Source: Adineta vaga (taxonomy: Eukaryota > Rotifera). Taken from it: a DNA stretch of 64,000 nucleotides. Position numbers and translations under genes: made by a program. Below, in pieces: positions 33,619 through 47,106 of the stretch. Location of the stretch: positions 16,492,001 to 16,556,000 of the forward strand of contig CP075492.1 in NCBI GenBank assembly GCA_021613535.1, in the 5' to 3' direction. The notes beneath the pieces are model-generated. The model searched no databases. It worked only from the letters and a program-made list of their open reading frames with translations, and had not been told where the DNA came from. The stretch's first letter is position 1, and the number at the start of each line of letters is the position of its first letter.

Positions 33619-34302
33619 TGACGATTCATTTTCGTAATAGAGACAAGGATTTTCAAAGATGTTATTATATTATGTTAATTTAAACATTTGAGGATGATTT
33701 TAAAAAAATGGTAGTAGAAAGTTTAATTTTCTGTTAACTGAGTAAGTTTATATCAAGATTATGATGATATGATAATATAAAATTCAGTGAACTATGCGAT
33801 TGGTGTGAGTGTGGGTGAGAGTATATTCTCTTGACTCTCACCCACACCCACACCTTCAAGATTTTTGTGGGCTGAGAATACTCGAACGAATCTTGGACTG
33901 CCTCTTAATCGATAGTGAAAAATTTTTCAAAGCAAGGGGAGGATCGATTTCCTAATCTCTCTTTTTTAAATGTTCCTGCAATATAGAGAATATAATGATA
34001 CTAAAGGATTGTCGAAGGAAAGAAAACTTTGTCATATAATGGTAAAATGAAAAAAGTATATTTGTTTGAAGAGAGAATGTCCGATTTTTGAGACATTACC
34101 AATTATTATAACTTTACAATGATTTTTCTGAATTTTATAGTTTTGACGACTGTGATGGTAAATAAAACACTAAAGACGTACATTTTCTCTTTTTTTGCAA
34201 TACGCAAATTTTTAATTGTATATTTACTTTCTTTTCTATCCTGTTTTGTTCTGCTTGCTTTAATTTAAATATGGTGAGCACTTTCTTATTGAAACATACA
34301 GC
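33619..34302. other. intergenic with one palindrome
   Basis: No gene is visible. Palindrome copy 9 (33802-33862) is one of the cleanest in the window and lies 184 bp past the GPCR stop. Confidence 0.55.
33802..33862. repeat. telomere-motif palindrome (copy 9)
   Basis: The arms GGTGTGAGTGTGGGTGAGAG and CTCTCACCCACACCCACACC flank TATATTCTCTTGA, and the right end closes with TTCAAGAT. The inner GTGAGAG/CTCTCAC match is perfect, so the RNA could form a strong hairpin. Confidence 0.85.
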
Positions 34303-36482
34303 ATGAATGCTCTTTTCCTTCTTCTTCTTCTTCTTTTTCTTCCAATAATGAGCACTTTTGTAATTGTCGAAATTCATCGAAATGCTTTGTATTATCCTCA
34401 ATCATTTTGTGCTTTTATTCGTAATGCTTCATGGTCGAATGAAGTATCGATTCAATCATGTATTTGGGAATGTGTTTATGAATATAATTGTCAGACAGCT
34501 GTGTATTACAAAAATGAAAGGATCTGTTCAATGTTCGTTGAATTATTCAATATCACCCATCTTCAGTCGTCTGGACATGTGCAAGCAAATGTGATTTGCT
34601 ATAAAAAAAGTCATAGTGAGATTGTTCATTGTAAAAACTCGAAAAGATTTATATTTGTAGAGCCTATTATCACCTGTTCGACTACTGCGACAACGAATGC
34701 AGTAGAAAAAGAGAAAATAAGTACCACAAGTAAGTGTATGAATGGGTATGGGTGAAAATAATTCCTATTCCGCGATGTTGCGCATTCCGGAATCAGTTCC
34801 AACCAATTCCAGGAATTCCCATACTTCTCGAATTACCAAATAAACTGAATACCGATCAAATTCCGCGCCGGAATCACACGCTTTCTCCTCACACTCACTT
34901 ATTCCTATCTGCTGAATGATCAATCGATTTGTACACGACGCAATTTCGGGAATGAGTGGAAACTGATTCCGAAAGGTTCAACATAGCAGAATAGGATGGC
35001 TGCTAGTATGGGTGTGATTGTCTTTGCTATATTCTTATCCGCACCCACACCCTCAATTTGGTTGCCAGCATGTTTTCGCTATCTCTGATTTTTTCATAAA
35101 ATGGCTCGTAAGAATAATAATTGATTTCATTATGTATAGTCTTTGAAACGGCAAGCACATCAGTAAGTTATAGTACTAAAATAATGGAAACCACCACCTG
35201 TGACTCGCGTATTCCTAACGTCACAACTATATTATATGATTTCGATCAACAGGTGTATGATGTTTACTCGAACTATGCTGGTAAATACAATGGTGTCCTT
35301 AAGAATTCACCTAGTTATGTCTCACCGGGTATCACAGGCTATGGTCATGCAATACAGTTCAATTCAAGTAGTGCTCAGTTTGTAACAATATCAAATTGGA
35401 TTAATCTAAATAATATGTCATTTACCATTGAATTTTGGATTAAACTTAGCTCAATCAATGGTAATAGGGGTATTTTTGGACAGTGTCAGATACAGTCAGC
35501 TGATTACTGTTTACATATCACTGTACGTAGTCAAAAGATCCTATTTTCCTTCTTCAGTGATAATGTAACAGGTAGCACTTCATTATCAGTGGGTATCTGG
35601 TACCATATTGCCTGTGTGTACGACGTTAATTCACAAGAGCAATTGGTGTATGTAAATGGTATTCTAGACGGCAGTCATAAAAACTCTACAGCTTTCCTAG
35701 CTTATAATGCCACATCAACAATCGGTACAACATATAATAATGGTTTTAATACACCTTGCTATTTCGACGGAATGATTGATCAATTATCAATTACACAGAA
35801 CTATGCAAAGAATGCATCAACTGTGTTAGATGATGCTACTTTGACAGCCTATTTTTCATTTGATTCACCGTCTGACTTTTCGTGTGATAATGGACCCAAC
35901 TTTTTGAATGGCACATACAATAATGTGTCAAGCGTCACTGGAAGACTCGGAAACGCTATTGCATTTTCCGCAACCAACGATTCTAATTTTACGATTGATA
36001 GTAAATTTGTTCTACTAGCAATTCAAAACCAAGCACATAGTTATGCATTATGGATAAATCCCGTAGCAAATTCAGGCACAATTTTACAAGAAAATAGTGG
36101 CGGTAGCTCGGCATGGAGTATGCTTCCATTTGGCTATATGTGGAACGGCACAATAGTAGCGCATGTTTGGAATGGTAGTATTCAGTCTGCGGTGGGTAAT
36201 GTGCCAATACTGAACTGTTGGACACATATAGCAATGACATATAATCTAACATCAGGATTAAGTTTTTATATGAATGGATCACTTTTTTCAACATCACCTG
36301 TATCTCCTCTCAGGTATCGGGCCCCAGGCACTCCAACAGCTACGCTTACACTTGGCTACACAAGTCAAGTGAATGAAGCTGGTAATGCGGTAATTGGACA
36401 ATTCGTCGGGGTTATAGATGAACTGAGAGTATATTCTAGAGTTCTGAGCCACCCTGAAATTGCTCAGTTAGCCAACCCATGA
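34303..36482 (+). CDS. secreted PAN/apple plus tandem LamG-like protein
   Basis: The spliced gene is 34303..34729 and 35140..36482, 589 residues, with an in-phase 410 bp intron. The signal peptide is MNALFLLLLLLFLPIMSTFV. A PAN/apple-like Cys module follows at about 35-110 (CAFIRNASW, CIWECVYEYNC, CSMFVEL, NVICYKK). The second exon holds two concanavalin-A-like LamG_3 jelly-roll domains: about 165-330 (SFTIEFWIKLSS, GIWYHIACVYD, YVNGILDGS) and about 350-585 (HSYALWINP, CWTHIAMTYN, FYMNGSLFS, GVIDELRVYSR). Such domains bind glycans or matrix proteins, so an extracellular adhesive or recognition role is likely. The intron contains a MITE-like element and a telomere-motif palindrome. Another palindrome starts 33 bp after the stop. 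Confidence 0.85.
34764..34995. mobile_element. MITE-like element inside an intron
   Basis: The two ends are inverted copies: CCTATTCCGCGATGTTG at the left and, on the reverse strand of the right, CCTATTCTGCTATGTTG. The match continues inward through TTCCGGAATCAGTTCC versus TTTCGGAATCAGTTTCC. Total length is about 232 bp with no coding capacity. The interior is rich in GGAATTCC words. It is a non-autonomous inverted-repeat element; the superfamily is unknown. Confidence 0.6.
35006..35056. repeat. telomere-motif palindrome (copy 10, intronic)
   Basis: The arms GTATGGGTGTGATTG and CCGCACCCACACCCTCAA flank TGCTATATTCTTAT. It lies inside the 410 bp intron of the LamG-like gene. Confidence 0.7.
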
Positions 36483-36514
36483 ACGGACAAACTGTGATTA
36501 GATAAACACTGATT

Positions 36515-36581
36515 TGAAGGGTGTGGGTGTGGGTGTGGGTGTGGGTAAAGTGAAGTATGGTCGAAATAACCACACCCACTC
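36515..36581. repeat. telomere-motif palindrome (copy 11), (TGTGGG)n array
   Basis: The left arm is a perfect array with five GGG runs spaced by TGT (36519-36546). The right arm CCACACCCACTC is short, and the centre contains GTGAAGTATGG. It begins 33 bp past the LamG-like stop. It is the purest interstitial telomere-type array here and could form a G-quadruplex. Confidence 0.9.
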
Positions 36582-37011
36582 TTTATTATATTAGTTTCAT
36601 CTTCTTTTACTTGTGAGATTTCTCGTTCGTTTGATTTATTCCTATTCAAAAGTCACCTGACAAATACATTTGCTTCTTGGTATACATGTGAAATAATGTC
36701 GTCTTTTCTGCAAGCTTTTATTATGGATGAAGTTTCTTTTTATTTTGTGATTGTTGTCGTTGTTCTCATGTTTCTTTTGCGTCAGCATACAACCAGACTT
36801 GACTATAGCTGCCCCTATGCAAGGAGGGAAAGCTGATTGCCAGGAAAGCAATCAGATTGTATGAAATATTTTTTTGTTATAGTCCACGTCCACGCACATC
36901 ACTGCGTTGTCTTTGTGAGATGAGAGACAATATTGATAAACTCCCAATCGGTAAAGATAATCCCATAATGCATACAGATTATAAGAAAAAAGAACTGAAA
37001 TCGAATGTTTA

Positions 37012-37074
37012 TGGGTGTGTGTGGTTCTGGAGCGGCTATGATGAATTTAACACCCACACCCACACCCTCAAGAT
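37012..37074. repeat. telomere-motif palindrome (copy 12)
   Basis: The left arm TGGGTGTGTGTGG pairs with the long right arm CACCCACACCCACACCCTCA, ending in AGAT. Confidence 0.8.
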
Positions 37075-37431
37075 GCAAGTTAAATTTGTTTATAAATTAA
37101 TACCTGTTTCTCGCAATAAGAGTGTCGCTCTTGTCTTCAACTACACTCTCATCCTCATCTGAATATAATTTTGATGACAATTCTAATATACGATTCATTA
37201 GAATGATATTTAATAAAAAATAAATAGACAATATATAGATTATACTTGATGAAGAACTATCATTCTATATTTTATCAGTTTTCTTAGCCGTTGACAGTAA
37301 GAAAATATACACATGATTCTCATTTATTTTGTTCTATGTTATTTTGTTTGAATAAAATCTACATCTTACAAAGATTTTACATATTCAAATAAGAAGAATA
37401 CTATGGCGATCATATTAGTTCATCGTTTTCT

Positions 37432-38484
37432 TTATTGTGGTATTCGAATGACAACTTTTCCAACATGTTGTTGTGACCATTGATATTCATAAGCACTTTT
37501 AACATCTTCAAATTCAAAAATTTTATCAATAATTGGTTTAATATTATTTGCTTCAATAGCAGCATTCATTGCCTTGAATTGTTCAACACTACCAATGAGA
37601 ACTCCACGAATAAAAGCATTTTTCATTAGTGCATTCATAACCAATTCGGATACAGTCATATCAGATCCATTCCCTTGACCAATAAATCCAATAGCATGAA
37701 TGGAACCATTCATTGCAAGTGCCTCAATCGATTGTTTTAATGTATTCGCCCCACCAACTTCGAGAATATGATCAACACCTCGTCCATCCGTTAATTCTTT
37801 TGCTCGCTTACCCCATTCAGGAACTTCGGAATAATTAATTGTCATGACATTCTTTTCTCCAAGATGTGTTTTAATAGCGTCAATTTTCTTATTGGATGAT
37901 GAAGTTAGAATGACTTTTGCTCCAGCTGCCAATGCAAATTGAGCACCAAAAAGACTTACACCACCAGTACCTTGAACAAGAACAGTTTGACCAGGTTTTA
38001 AGGCTCTATCGGACACTCCATACAAAGCATTCCACGCTGTTAGAGCAGCACATGGTAACGTTGCTGCTTCTTCGTATGAAAGTGAAGTTGGAATTTTAAC
38101 ACAACTAAGAGCTCGAAAATTTCCATATTGCCGAAGACAACCATCAAGTGCACCTCCAAGAGCAGATGAAAGTGCTCCTTCTGAGATTTGTCCTCCAATA
38201 TGATCTTGAGTAAAATTAGGTGAAACACGATCACCAATTTTCAAATGTGTAACACCTTCACCTACAGCTGTAATCTCACCAGCTCCATCAGATGTTGGTA
38301 CAATATTTATTTTCATTGGTAATGGATATAATCCTTTGCTAATGATTAAATCTCGATAGTTAAGAGAACAAGCATGAAATTTGATTTGAATTTCACCTGG
38401 ATTTGGCTGAGGAATCGATGATTTGTGTAACTTAAGGGAATCAAATCCTGAAGTATCGGATAATTTATATTCTTGATTAGCCAT
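37432..38484 (-). CDS. MDR-superfamily NAD(P)-dependent alcohol dehydrogenase/quinone reductase
   Basis: An intronless 350-residue frame. The N-terminal GroES-like fold shows SLNYRDLIISKG and PTSDGAGEITAVGEG. The Rossmann fold carries the nucleotide loop VQGTGGVSLFGAQFA and an acidic or small patch at LTSSSNKK. EVGGANTLKQSIEAL and the C-terminal QHVGKVVIRI are typical of the zinc-type or zeta-like MDR oxidoreductases widespread in bacteria and fungi. The usual structural-zinc Cys cluster is not visible, so it is probably a zinc-independent reductase. Length is normal for the family, and it appears intact. Its closest look is to microbial enzymes, so acquisition by transfer is plausible but unproven without a tree. 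It is cytosolic, with no signal peptide. Confidence 0.88.
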   Translation of the reverse strand: MANQEYKLSDTSGFDSLKLHKSSIPQPNPGEIQIKFHACSLNYRDLIISKGLYPLPMKINIVPTSDGAGEITAVGEGVTHLKIGDRVSPNFTQDHIGGQISEGALSSALGGALDGCLRQYGNFRALSCVKIPTSLSYEEAATLPCAALTAWNALYGVSDRALKPGQTVLVQGTGGVSLFGAQFALAAGAKVILTSSSNKKIDAIKTHLGEKNVMTINYSEVPEWGKRAKELTDGRGVDHILEVGGANTLKQSIEALAMNGSIHAIGFIGQGNGSDMTVSELVMNALMKNAFIRGVLIGSVEQFKAMNAAIEANNIKPIIDKIFEFEDVKSAYEYQWSQQHVGKVVIRIPQ

Positions 38485-39076
38485 CTTTCAATTGAGATTA
38501 ACGATAAAAACAACGTGTGCTTGTACGTATACGATAAGTTGAATGTTTATTTATCAAAAATGTGTCCTTTATATACCTTTTTTATGGATGACGTTCTTTG
38601 TCGTTCTTGTGTACCTTTAGTATATGAGAGCAAAAAAAATGCATCGTGTATAAAAAAATAAATATAAATTATGCAGCGTCATGCTCCTTCATGTGACGTT
38701 TCTCATTTCAATTAAACGTAAGGTTTTGACAAAAAAAAGTCAATTTTATTACTCCTGTAATGATTCTCATTGTTGTTCTTCATATGCTGTCCATTTACTC
38801 AAATCTTTAATAATTTTCTTAGTATATAGATTTATAAGCCAATGTTTAGCGAAATCTCATAATCATAATAAGCACCGGCTAATTTTTCATAGATAGCTGC
38901 TGTTAAATCATGGTGTGAATGGGGGTGTTATTATTCTCTTCACTCACTCTCACCCACACCCTCAAGATGAGCAAACAATTTGAGCAACATTCGAAGAAAG
39001 TTCTCGCTTATAAATTAATAGAACAATCTCTCAGATTTGCTTGTCAATTCAAATAAAATGATTTTAATAAATATTT
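38485..39076. other. intergenic with one palindrome
   Basis: No gene is supported. Two short plus-strand frames (38473-38661 and 38681-38896) have no coding character. Palindrome copy 13 lies at 38911-38968, 108 bp past the stop of the SGNH hydrolase. Confidence 0.5.
38911..38968. repeat. telomere-motif palindrome (copy 13)
   Basis: The arms TGGTGTGAATGGGGGTG and CTCTCACCCACACCCTCA flank TTATTATTCTCTTCACT, and the right end is AAGAT. It carries a clear TATTCTCTT core. Confidence 0.8.
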
Positions 39077-39855
39077 TTATTCTAATCGAATATAATTAGC
39101 AATAACTTCTCCAATTTTAGCACATCCTTTCGCATTAGCATGAATAGGATTTTTTGGATGAAAATAATCATCAGCATAAGGATCAGCTGAATAGATTTCG
39201 TGACCAGCAAAAGCTGTTGTTACAGCTTCAATAAAACCAATACCAGCTTCGGCAGCTGCTTCTTTAATTGTAGTGGAAATATGATGATATATTTTGTGTC
39301 CATTTTCTTCATTGGGAATTTTATTTCCAACACTAATTACATCAGTGTAAGGTATAGCGTAAACTTTAGTTGTTGATGGAACAGATGATCGAATTAATTT
39401 GAATGTAGAAACCCATGTAGGTTTTAAAACCGTAACTTTAGCTGCAACTAGTGCATAATTATTATTGATTATAATTTGATTAAATGCTTCAAGAATACCA
39501 AGATCATTTCCACCGATTGTAACAGTAATATGAGTAGTATTGGGTAAGATAGATTTAGCACTATTCAATTGACCTGCTATAGCATTCATTTTCACACCAT
39601 CTTTAGCAAAATTTCTTACAGCACATCCTAATAGATTAGCTGCAACAGTTGGATATGAAACAGGATAACCGCCAGCTGTACCAGATGCAGCTGCTGAATC
39701 ACCAAGGCCAACTAATAGTTTTGCTGGTACTATACAATGAAAGAAATGTGTGAAATATATACATCCGTTAATTGTGTGTTCTACAAACCTTTTACTTGTT
39801 GATATGTACCAACAATAAGTTGAAAGCAGAGAAAAGCTAAGAAAGGAATTAACAT
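39077..39855 (-). CDS. secreted SGNH/GDSL-type hydrolase
   Basis: The spliced gene is complement(39077..39729, 39789..39855), 239 residues, with a 59 bp intron. The signal peptide is MLIPFLAFLCFQLIVG. SGNH block I has the nucleophile Ser in LVGLGDSAAASG (GDSA rather than GDSL). Block III is ITIGGNDLG-like (VTIGGNDLGIL). Block V supplies the Asp-His pair in DYFHPKNPIHANAKG. Length fits the family. It is probably an extracellular esterase or lipase; substrate unknown. The residues needed for catalysis appear intact. Confidence 0.85.
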
Positions 39856-40484
39856 ATCGATGATAATGATTCGATTAGAATATTGAAAGATATGTTTGGA
39901 GAAATAAAATCATAGTTCCAAATTTGTATATTTATATTGAGAGAAGGTTTTGGTTTTTTATTATCCGTGAGAAAATATTTTTGTAGAATAGAGTGTTATA
40001 AACGCCTTCGTTGTGTATTTTTAACCTTGTAAAATGTGGAGGAAGAAAATCAGGAGAGATATTGTTTTAATATGTCGATGAGAATAATGACAGACTGTCA
40101 TATTTAGTTTCATCTTGATTTTTTCTTCTCATTTACCTTTCCATTTCTTTGACATTTTCTTAGTTTTATATGAGTACATTTGACATTAGCTACAAAATAT
40201 AATAATAGTACATGTTGTTCAATTGAATCGTATGAAATTTCGTCATAACTAATGTTGAATCATTATCCGAAAGAACTGTATGATAAAAAGTCTTGACGAT
40301 GGATGTTGAGTGGAAGCATGATTGGGGGTATATACATGGTTATTGAATGATTAATGTGAGTTTTAGTGGTGTATTTACAAGTGAATCTTATCGACAGGCT
40401 CAGGAACACCCATAATCACACCTTAAACATATACTATAAAATCAAAGTATATGTGAATACTGTCGCTTTAAATTAGAAATAACA
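39856..40484. other. intergenic
   Basis: No gene is seen. A weak split telomere-like pair (GGGGGTATATACATGG near 40325 and CACCCATAATCACACC near 40407) may be a degraded palindrome. Confidence 0.4.
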
Positions 40485-40733
40485 ATGAAAAAAGTTTTCA
40501 ATGCAAATAGTTTCATCGTTTTGTTGCTAATGATCACCATTGCATGGAATCTTAAAAAGCAAATTAATAAACTCTCTTATGAAAGCGTCTATTCTTATTT
40601 TACTGTTCGTCCAAATCGTGTCTCTGACAATCTTAGTTCTATTGAACCTTATCTTAATGATTGCGATACAATGATTATTGGTATGCATATGAATCTGTCA
40701 AATCTAACTGATACTAGTAATTTTCTGAGGTGA
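40485..40733 (+). CDS. short type II membrane N-terminus, possibly truncated gene
   Basis: An 82-codon frame opens with a lysine followed by a hydrophobic segment (ANSFIVLLLMITIAWNL), then a short luminal-type stem. It looks like the first exon of a type II membrane protein such as a Golgi enzyme, but no catalytic domain follows, because the 3' end of a convergent pseudogene starts 41 bp later. It could be a truncated gene or chance. Confidence 0.3.
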   Translation: MKKVFNANSFIVLLLMITIAWNLKKQINKLSYESVYSYFTVRPNRVSDNLSSIEPYLNDCDTMIIGMHMNLSNLTDTSNFLR

Positions 40734-40773
40734 AGGAAAAGTTTTATTATTAGAAATATTAAAATAAATTTAT

Positions 40774-43154
40774 TCACGCACAACCGGCACGATCTGTAGT
40801 AAGGACAACACGAACTGTATTGTTTGTACTAGGAATCCAACAACGAATATTATCTGGTCCACCAGGATCTTGTAGTAAAGTTAGATCAATAGGTTCATCG
40901 AACAAACCTTGAGCAGTGATTATTATTTGATTATTCTAGGCATCATGTACAATAGCTTTGAATCGTTGTTTACTAATACCTGCCCATTTGTTATCTTCCA
41001 TAAGAAGTGCCCATCTTGTGTCATCTTTCAATTCTCATAGCGGTGATATATACCAAACACAAAGATTTAATTCATGGCAACGATCAAATGGAATTGTTAA
41101 AGGATGAGATTCATCAAAATATTTAGGACCTGTATAATCGTCTCTTATGTAAATAATTCCTCGTTTAACACCTATCATCGAAGGATATATTACGTAATCT
41201 TTTTTCATATTCGGTGCGAATATAACATGAAATGTATCATCATCTCTAAAGAGAAAAAACCTTTCAATATTAAATAAAATGAAAAAAAAAGTTACATAGT
41301 TGTTTTTGTCGAATAAACTTCCCCTTGTGAAACACCATCATTTAATGCACAATCCGATAGTAGAGCATTTATCATTGTTATTGGCTGATCAGGTTTTAAA
41401 ATCAAACCAACAGATCGGTAACATTGCATAGTTTTATCATAGTTGACATAATGAATCCCATCACCAGGAGTAACAGGTCCTGTTGACAGAGTCGCTATTG
41501 CTATTTCTCGTCTTGCTTGTACTTCATGAGGAGTTGGTGTATAGTTCGTAGCACCTGTTTGTGATCCCGTAGACCAGAAAACATCTTTAAATGGTGCAAG
41601 ACCAATCGCATCAGCAAACATACTTGATATTCCTATAGTCCATTGTTGTGCTTTACCTTCAAGATGAAAAGCATAATCTGTTGATACTCTCGTTTGCGTC
41701 ACATGTGGAATTCCTAAAGCTGTTAAAACATGTCGAGGTCAACTCATACAATATTGTATTGTTATATTCAATTTTTCCGCCGCATTACCCATATCGATAT
41801 TAACCATTGATGTCCAAGATGCATATCACTATGTAATGGTTGAAAATCTTCTGTTTGTGTCACAAGCCAATCTTGTTCATAAACTAATAAACCTCATTGT
41901 TTACCTTGAGTAAATAAATCAATCCAAAATGAATCGTTTCCGACTGGTAATGCTTTTCCTGTTTTTTCATCGAATACAAACGAATAATTCTGTTTATAAA
42001 CTGTATCATATGACCAATATCGATTATGTGCTACGAAAGGAATATTTTCTGATTTACGATGAAATTCTGGTAAACCATGAGGAAATATATCTGGACGAGC
42101 AATCCATTCCGAAACACCACCATCAATACCTTTATAATACCACCAAGAATCAATTTGTAGATAATGTAAAGGAAGAGATATATTATGAATAACATCGAGC
42201 ATTGTTTGTTCATAATTTGTATTATTTTCTGTATTATAATAATAATAAGCACCATTATCAGTATAATAACCAAGTTTATTTATTGTAAGATCATTAATTC
42301 GATATTGATTTGTACGATTATATGCTTTTTGCATTGTTCGACCCCACAACTTCATACCTTCATTGATACCGTTCGATGAATAGAAAACAATTAATGAATG
42401 ATTATAATTTGGTGTTATTGAAAACATCGAACTCATAACACCATATTCCAATGTATTATTTGTTTGTGTTAATGATGTTGCCATAAATTTAGAAAATAGT
42501 GAAATAACTAACATATCACCTTCACCTCGTTGTGTTTGATTAAAAAGAATAATTGGCCCACCTTCGAAACCTGAATGAACAACTTTACTTGATGAATTCC
42601 AATTTCATGTATGTTTATTATCATCACCTGTCATTACTCCTATATATTATTTCAAAAATAAAACAAAAGAAAGAGATATGATCTGACCTTCAAATGTAAA
42701 ATAAGCTCGTTGATCATTAATATCAATTTGTTCAATATAAAACGATGGAAATATCGTTCGAACTTGATTTTTATCGAGAGGAATTGTGTTTGTCAGTATT
42801 TGATCACCTGTATTCAAATGAAATGTAATCGCTGAAATTTGATCCCATTGACGTATACTAGCAACTATTTTTCTATGTATACCACTATGAATAAGATCAT
42901 AATTCAATTGAGTTTCATTCCAACTACCTAGATATCGATCAGTACCTTGACCGGTAGTTATATTTATTAGGATTAATGATTAATCATCGGATGAATACCA
43001 TCTATTATCCGTATATAAACCTATTCGAGACGAACGAAGCCATTCTTTGTTATTAACAAGAATTGTGTACCCATCCGTTCGATCGATTGATACTTTGATA
43101 TCACTCAAACATCCAATTATCAACGAAATGAATATAAAAAAAATACATTTTCAT
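40774..43154 (-). pseudogene. broken glycoside-hydrolase-like gene
   Basis: A reading of roughly 740 codons with introns at about 42648-42697 and 41242-41300 is interrupted many times. The apparent signal peptide (FFIFISLIIGCLSD) is out of frame with the likely ATG at a run of eight T (about 43133-43143). In-frame stops are TAA 42980-42982, TGA 42605-42607, TGA 41894-41896, TGA 41739-41741, TGA 41035-41037 and TAG 40936-40938. A frameshift lies at about 41830. Between the lesions the frame is well kept. The Trp/Tyr-rich barrel-like segments KLGYYTDNGAYYYYN, LQIDSWWYYKG and GIHYVNYDKTMQCYRSVG resemble secreted TIM-barrel glycosidases of the alpha-galactosidase/raffinose-synthase type. The family call is tentative; loss of function is clear. 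Confidence 0.7.
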
Positions 43155-44311
43155 CTATTCAAAATGAAAAATATAAGTACGTTATATACGCAGTTGTCTG
43201 TAAAGTGATACGCATGTAAACGTCCGTTGTATACTGCTTTGGTGTACTCAAAAAGAGAAGACTTTCATTTTGATCTAGTAACCTAGAATATTTTATTTTC
43301 TTCGTGTTACAAACAAAAGAACAATAAGAGAAATTATTGAGAACGTGGGTAGTATATTTAATCATCAATTTCATCCTCGATACGACTATATTAATTGTTT
43401 CTCAGTAACTATATAGTAAGAAAATAAAAATATAATTGAGATTGAATAAGAGATAAGTATACAGGTGATATAGTTAATTGGGTTTTTTTTGTCTTCTCTA
43501 GGGCATCGATACCTTATATTATTGATTTTGATTTAGTCAAAGCGATTTTCTTCGAAATTTTTATGACAACAACAATTATATGGAGACTAGAGAAATGAAA
43601 CAAGTATTAATTGACTTTTTACATTGAAAGATATGATGTTGTTTTTTGACAAGATTTGAATCCATATATATATATTTCACAATAACAATAATAGAATTTG
43701 TTATTGACGTTGTGAAATTGACTATCAACAGTGAGAGATGAAGATTTGTATTGTTTTTAGACAAAATTTAAAACAAACAATGAAAGGGTGCGACTGTCGG
43801 TTGTAGAGATGGTGGTGAAGATGTCAACTTAGTTTGACGAAACGTCCAATTTTTATACTATTTTCTTCTAAATTTCATCGTTTATATCGATTTTCGAAAT
43901 ATTCTACGCAATACTAAAAATATTTCCGATGTTTTTTTGCTCTTTAATCTTTTAATTATAGTATTTAATGCTTTTGTTGTCTTACTTTCCTTTTTATCAA
44001 ATGATATCATCAATTAATCATAGGGAAAGAGCATCACTAAGACCCTAAAATTAATCGAATAAATCTGAGAATGAAATAGATGAAAAAAGTATAAATGCAA
44101 CAGAAAAATCTAATCGATATTTCATTTTCTTTCTGGGAGCCAATTCTTCAAGCAAGTAAGCATATAAGTTAATTTAACCATACATAATTTGCTAGTCGAT
44201 ACACTCATTCTATACACCTATATAAGAAAGTGAATCTTCTATTTCTATTCTAGCTGATCAAGTGATAACAAATTCGATTATTTATTTTCAATTCAATTCA
44301 ATCTTCCAACA
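43155..44311. other. AT-rich intergenic
   Basis: No gene is supported. Minus-strand frames at 43159-43374 and 43576-43764 lack any protein character. The plus-strand promoter of the mucin-like gene should lie near 44200-44300 but cannot be marked. Confidence 0.5.
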
Positions 44312-46777
<2,466 letters not shown>

Positions 46778-47055
46778 TACAACACCACCAGTTCAATATT
46801 TAGTATATTTTATAACTGATCTTGATCAAGCAAGTTTTTTTATTTCTTTTGTTTCTTGTAAACGTTACCTATAGATTGCAAAAGCTGAGAATAAAAAGAT
46901 CAGTATTTGAACATTTACTTCTCTATTCTATCCTATGTGCATTTTTATCACCACTCTTGTGGAGATTTTCACCAGATAACTAGTATCGTTCATACTTTTA
47001 TGTACTTATATGATGACAAAGGATGCTATTAAATATTTATTCATTTCTTTCTATG
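46778..47055. other. 3' intergenic between convergent genes
   Basis: AT-rich, with no gene. It leads into palindrome copy 14, which overlaps the end of the opposite gene. Confidence 0.5.
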
Positions 47056-47106
47056 CTTGAGGGCGTGGATTGAATTCAAGATAACACCCACACTCACCCT
47101 CAAGAT
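47056..47106. repeat. telomere-motif palindrome (copy 14) overlapping a stop codon
   Basis: It has perfect outer ends, CTTGAGGG at the left and CCCTCAAG at the right, with inner GTGG and CCCACAC. Total length is 51 bp. The minus-strand arm TCTTGAGGGTGAGTGTGGG supplies the TGA stop of the adjacent GPCR gene. Confidence 0.88.

Larger units (their letters stand above)
36483..37431. other. intergenic between convergent genes
   Basis: No gene is supported. Palindrome copies 11 and 12 lie at 36515-36581 and 37012-37074. The 101-codon plus-strand frame at 36857-37162 reads through copy 12 and is rejected. Confidence 0.55.

Noticed and set aside
36857-37162. 101-codon plus-strand frame
   Set aside because: It reads straight through a telomere-motif palindrome and shows no protein features.
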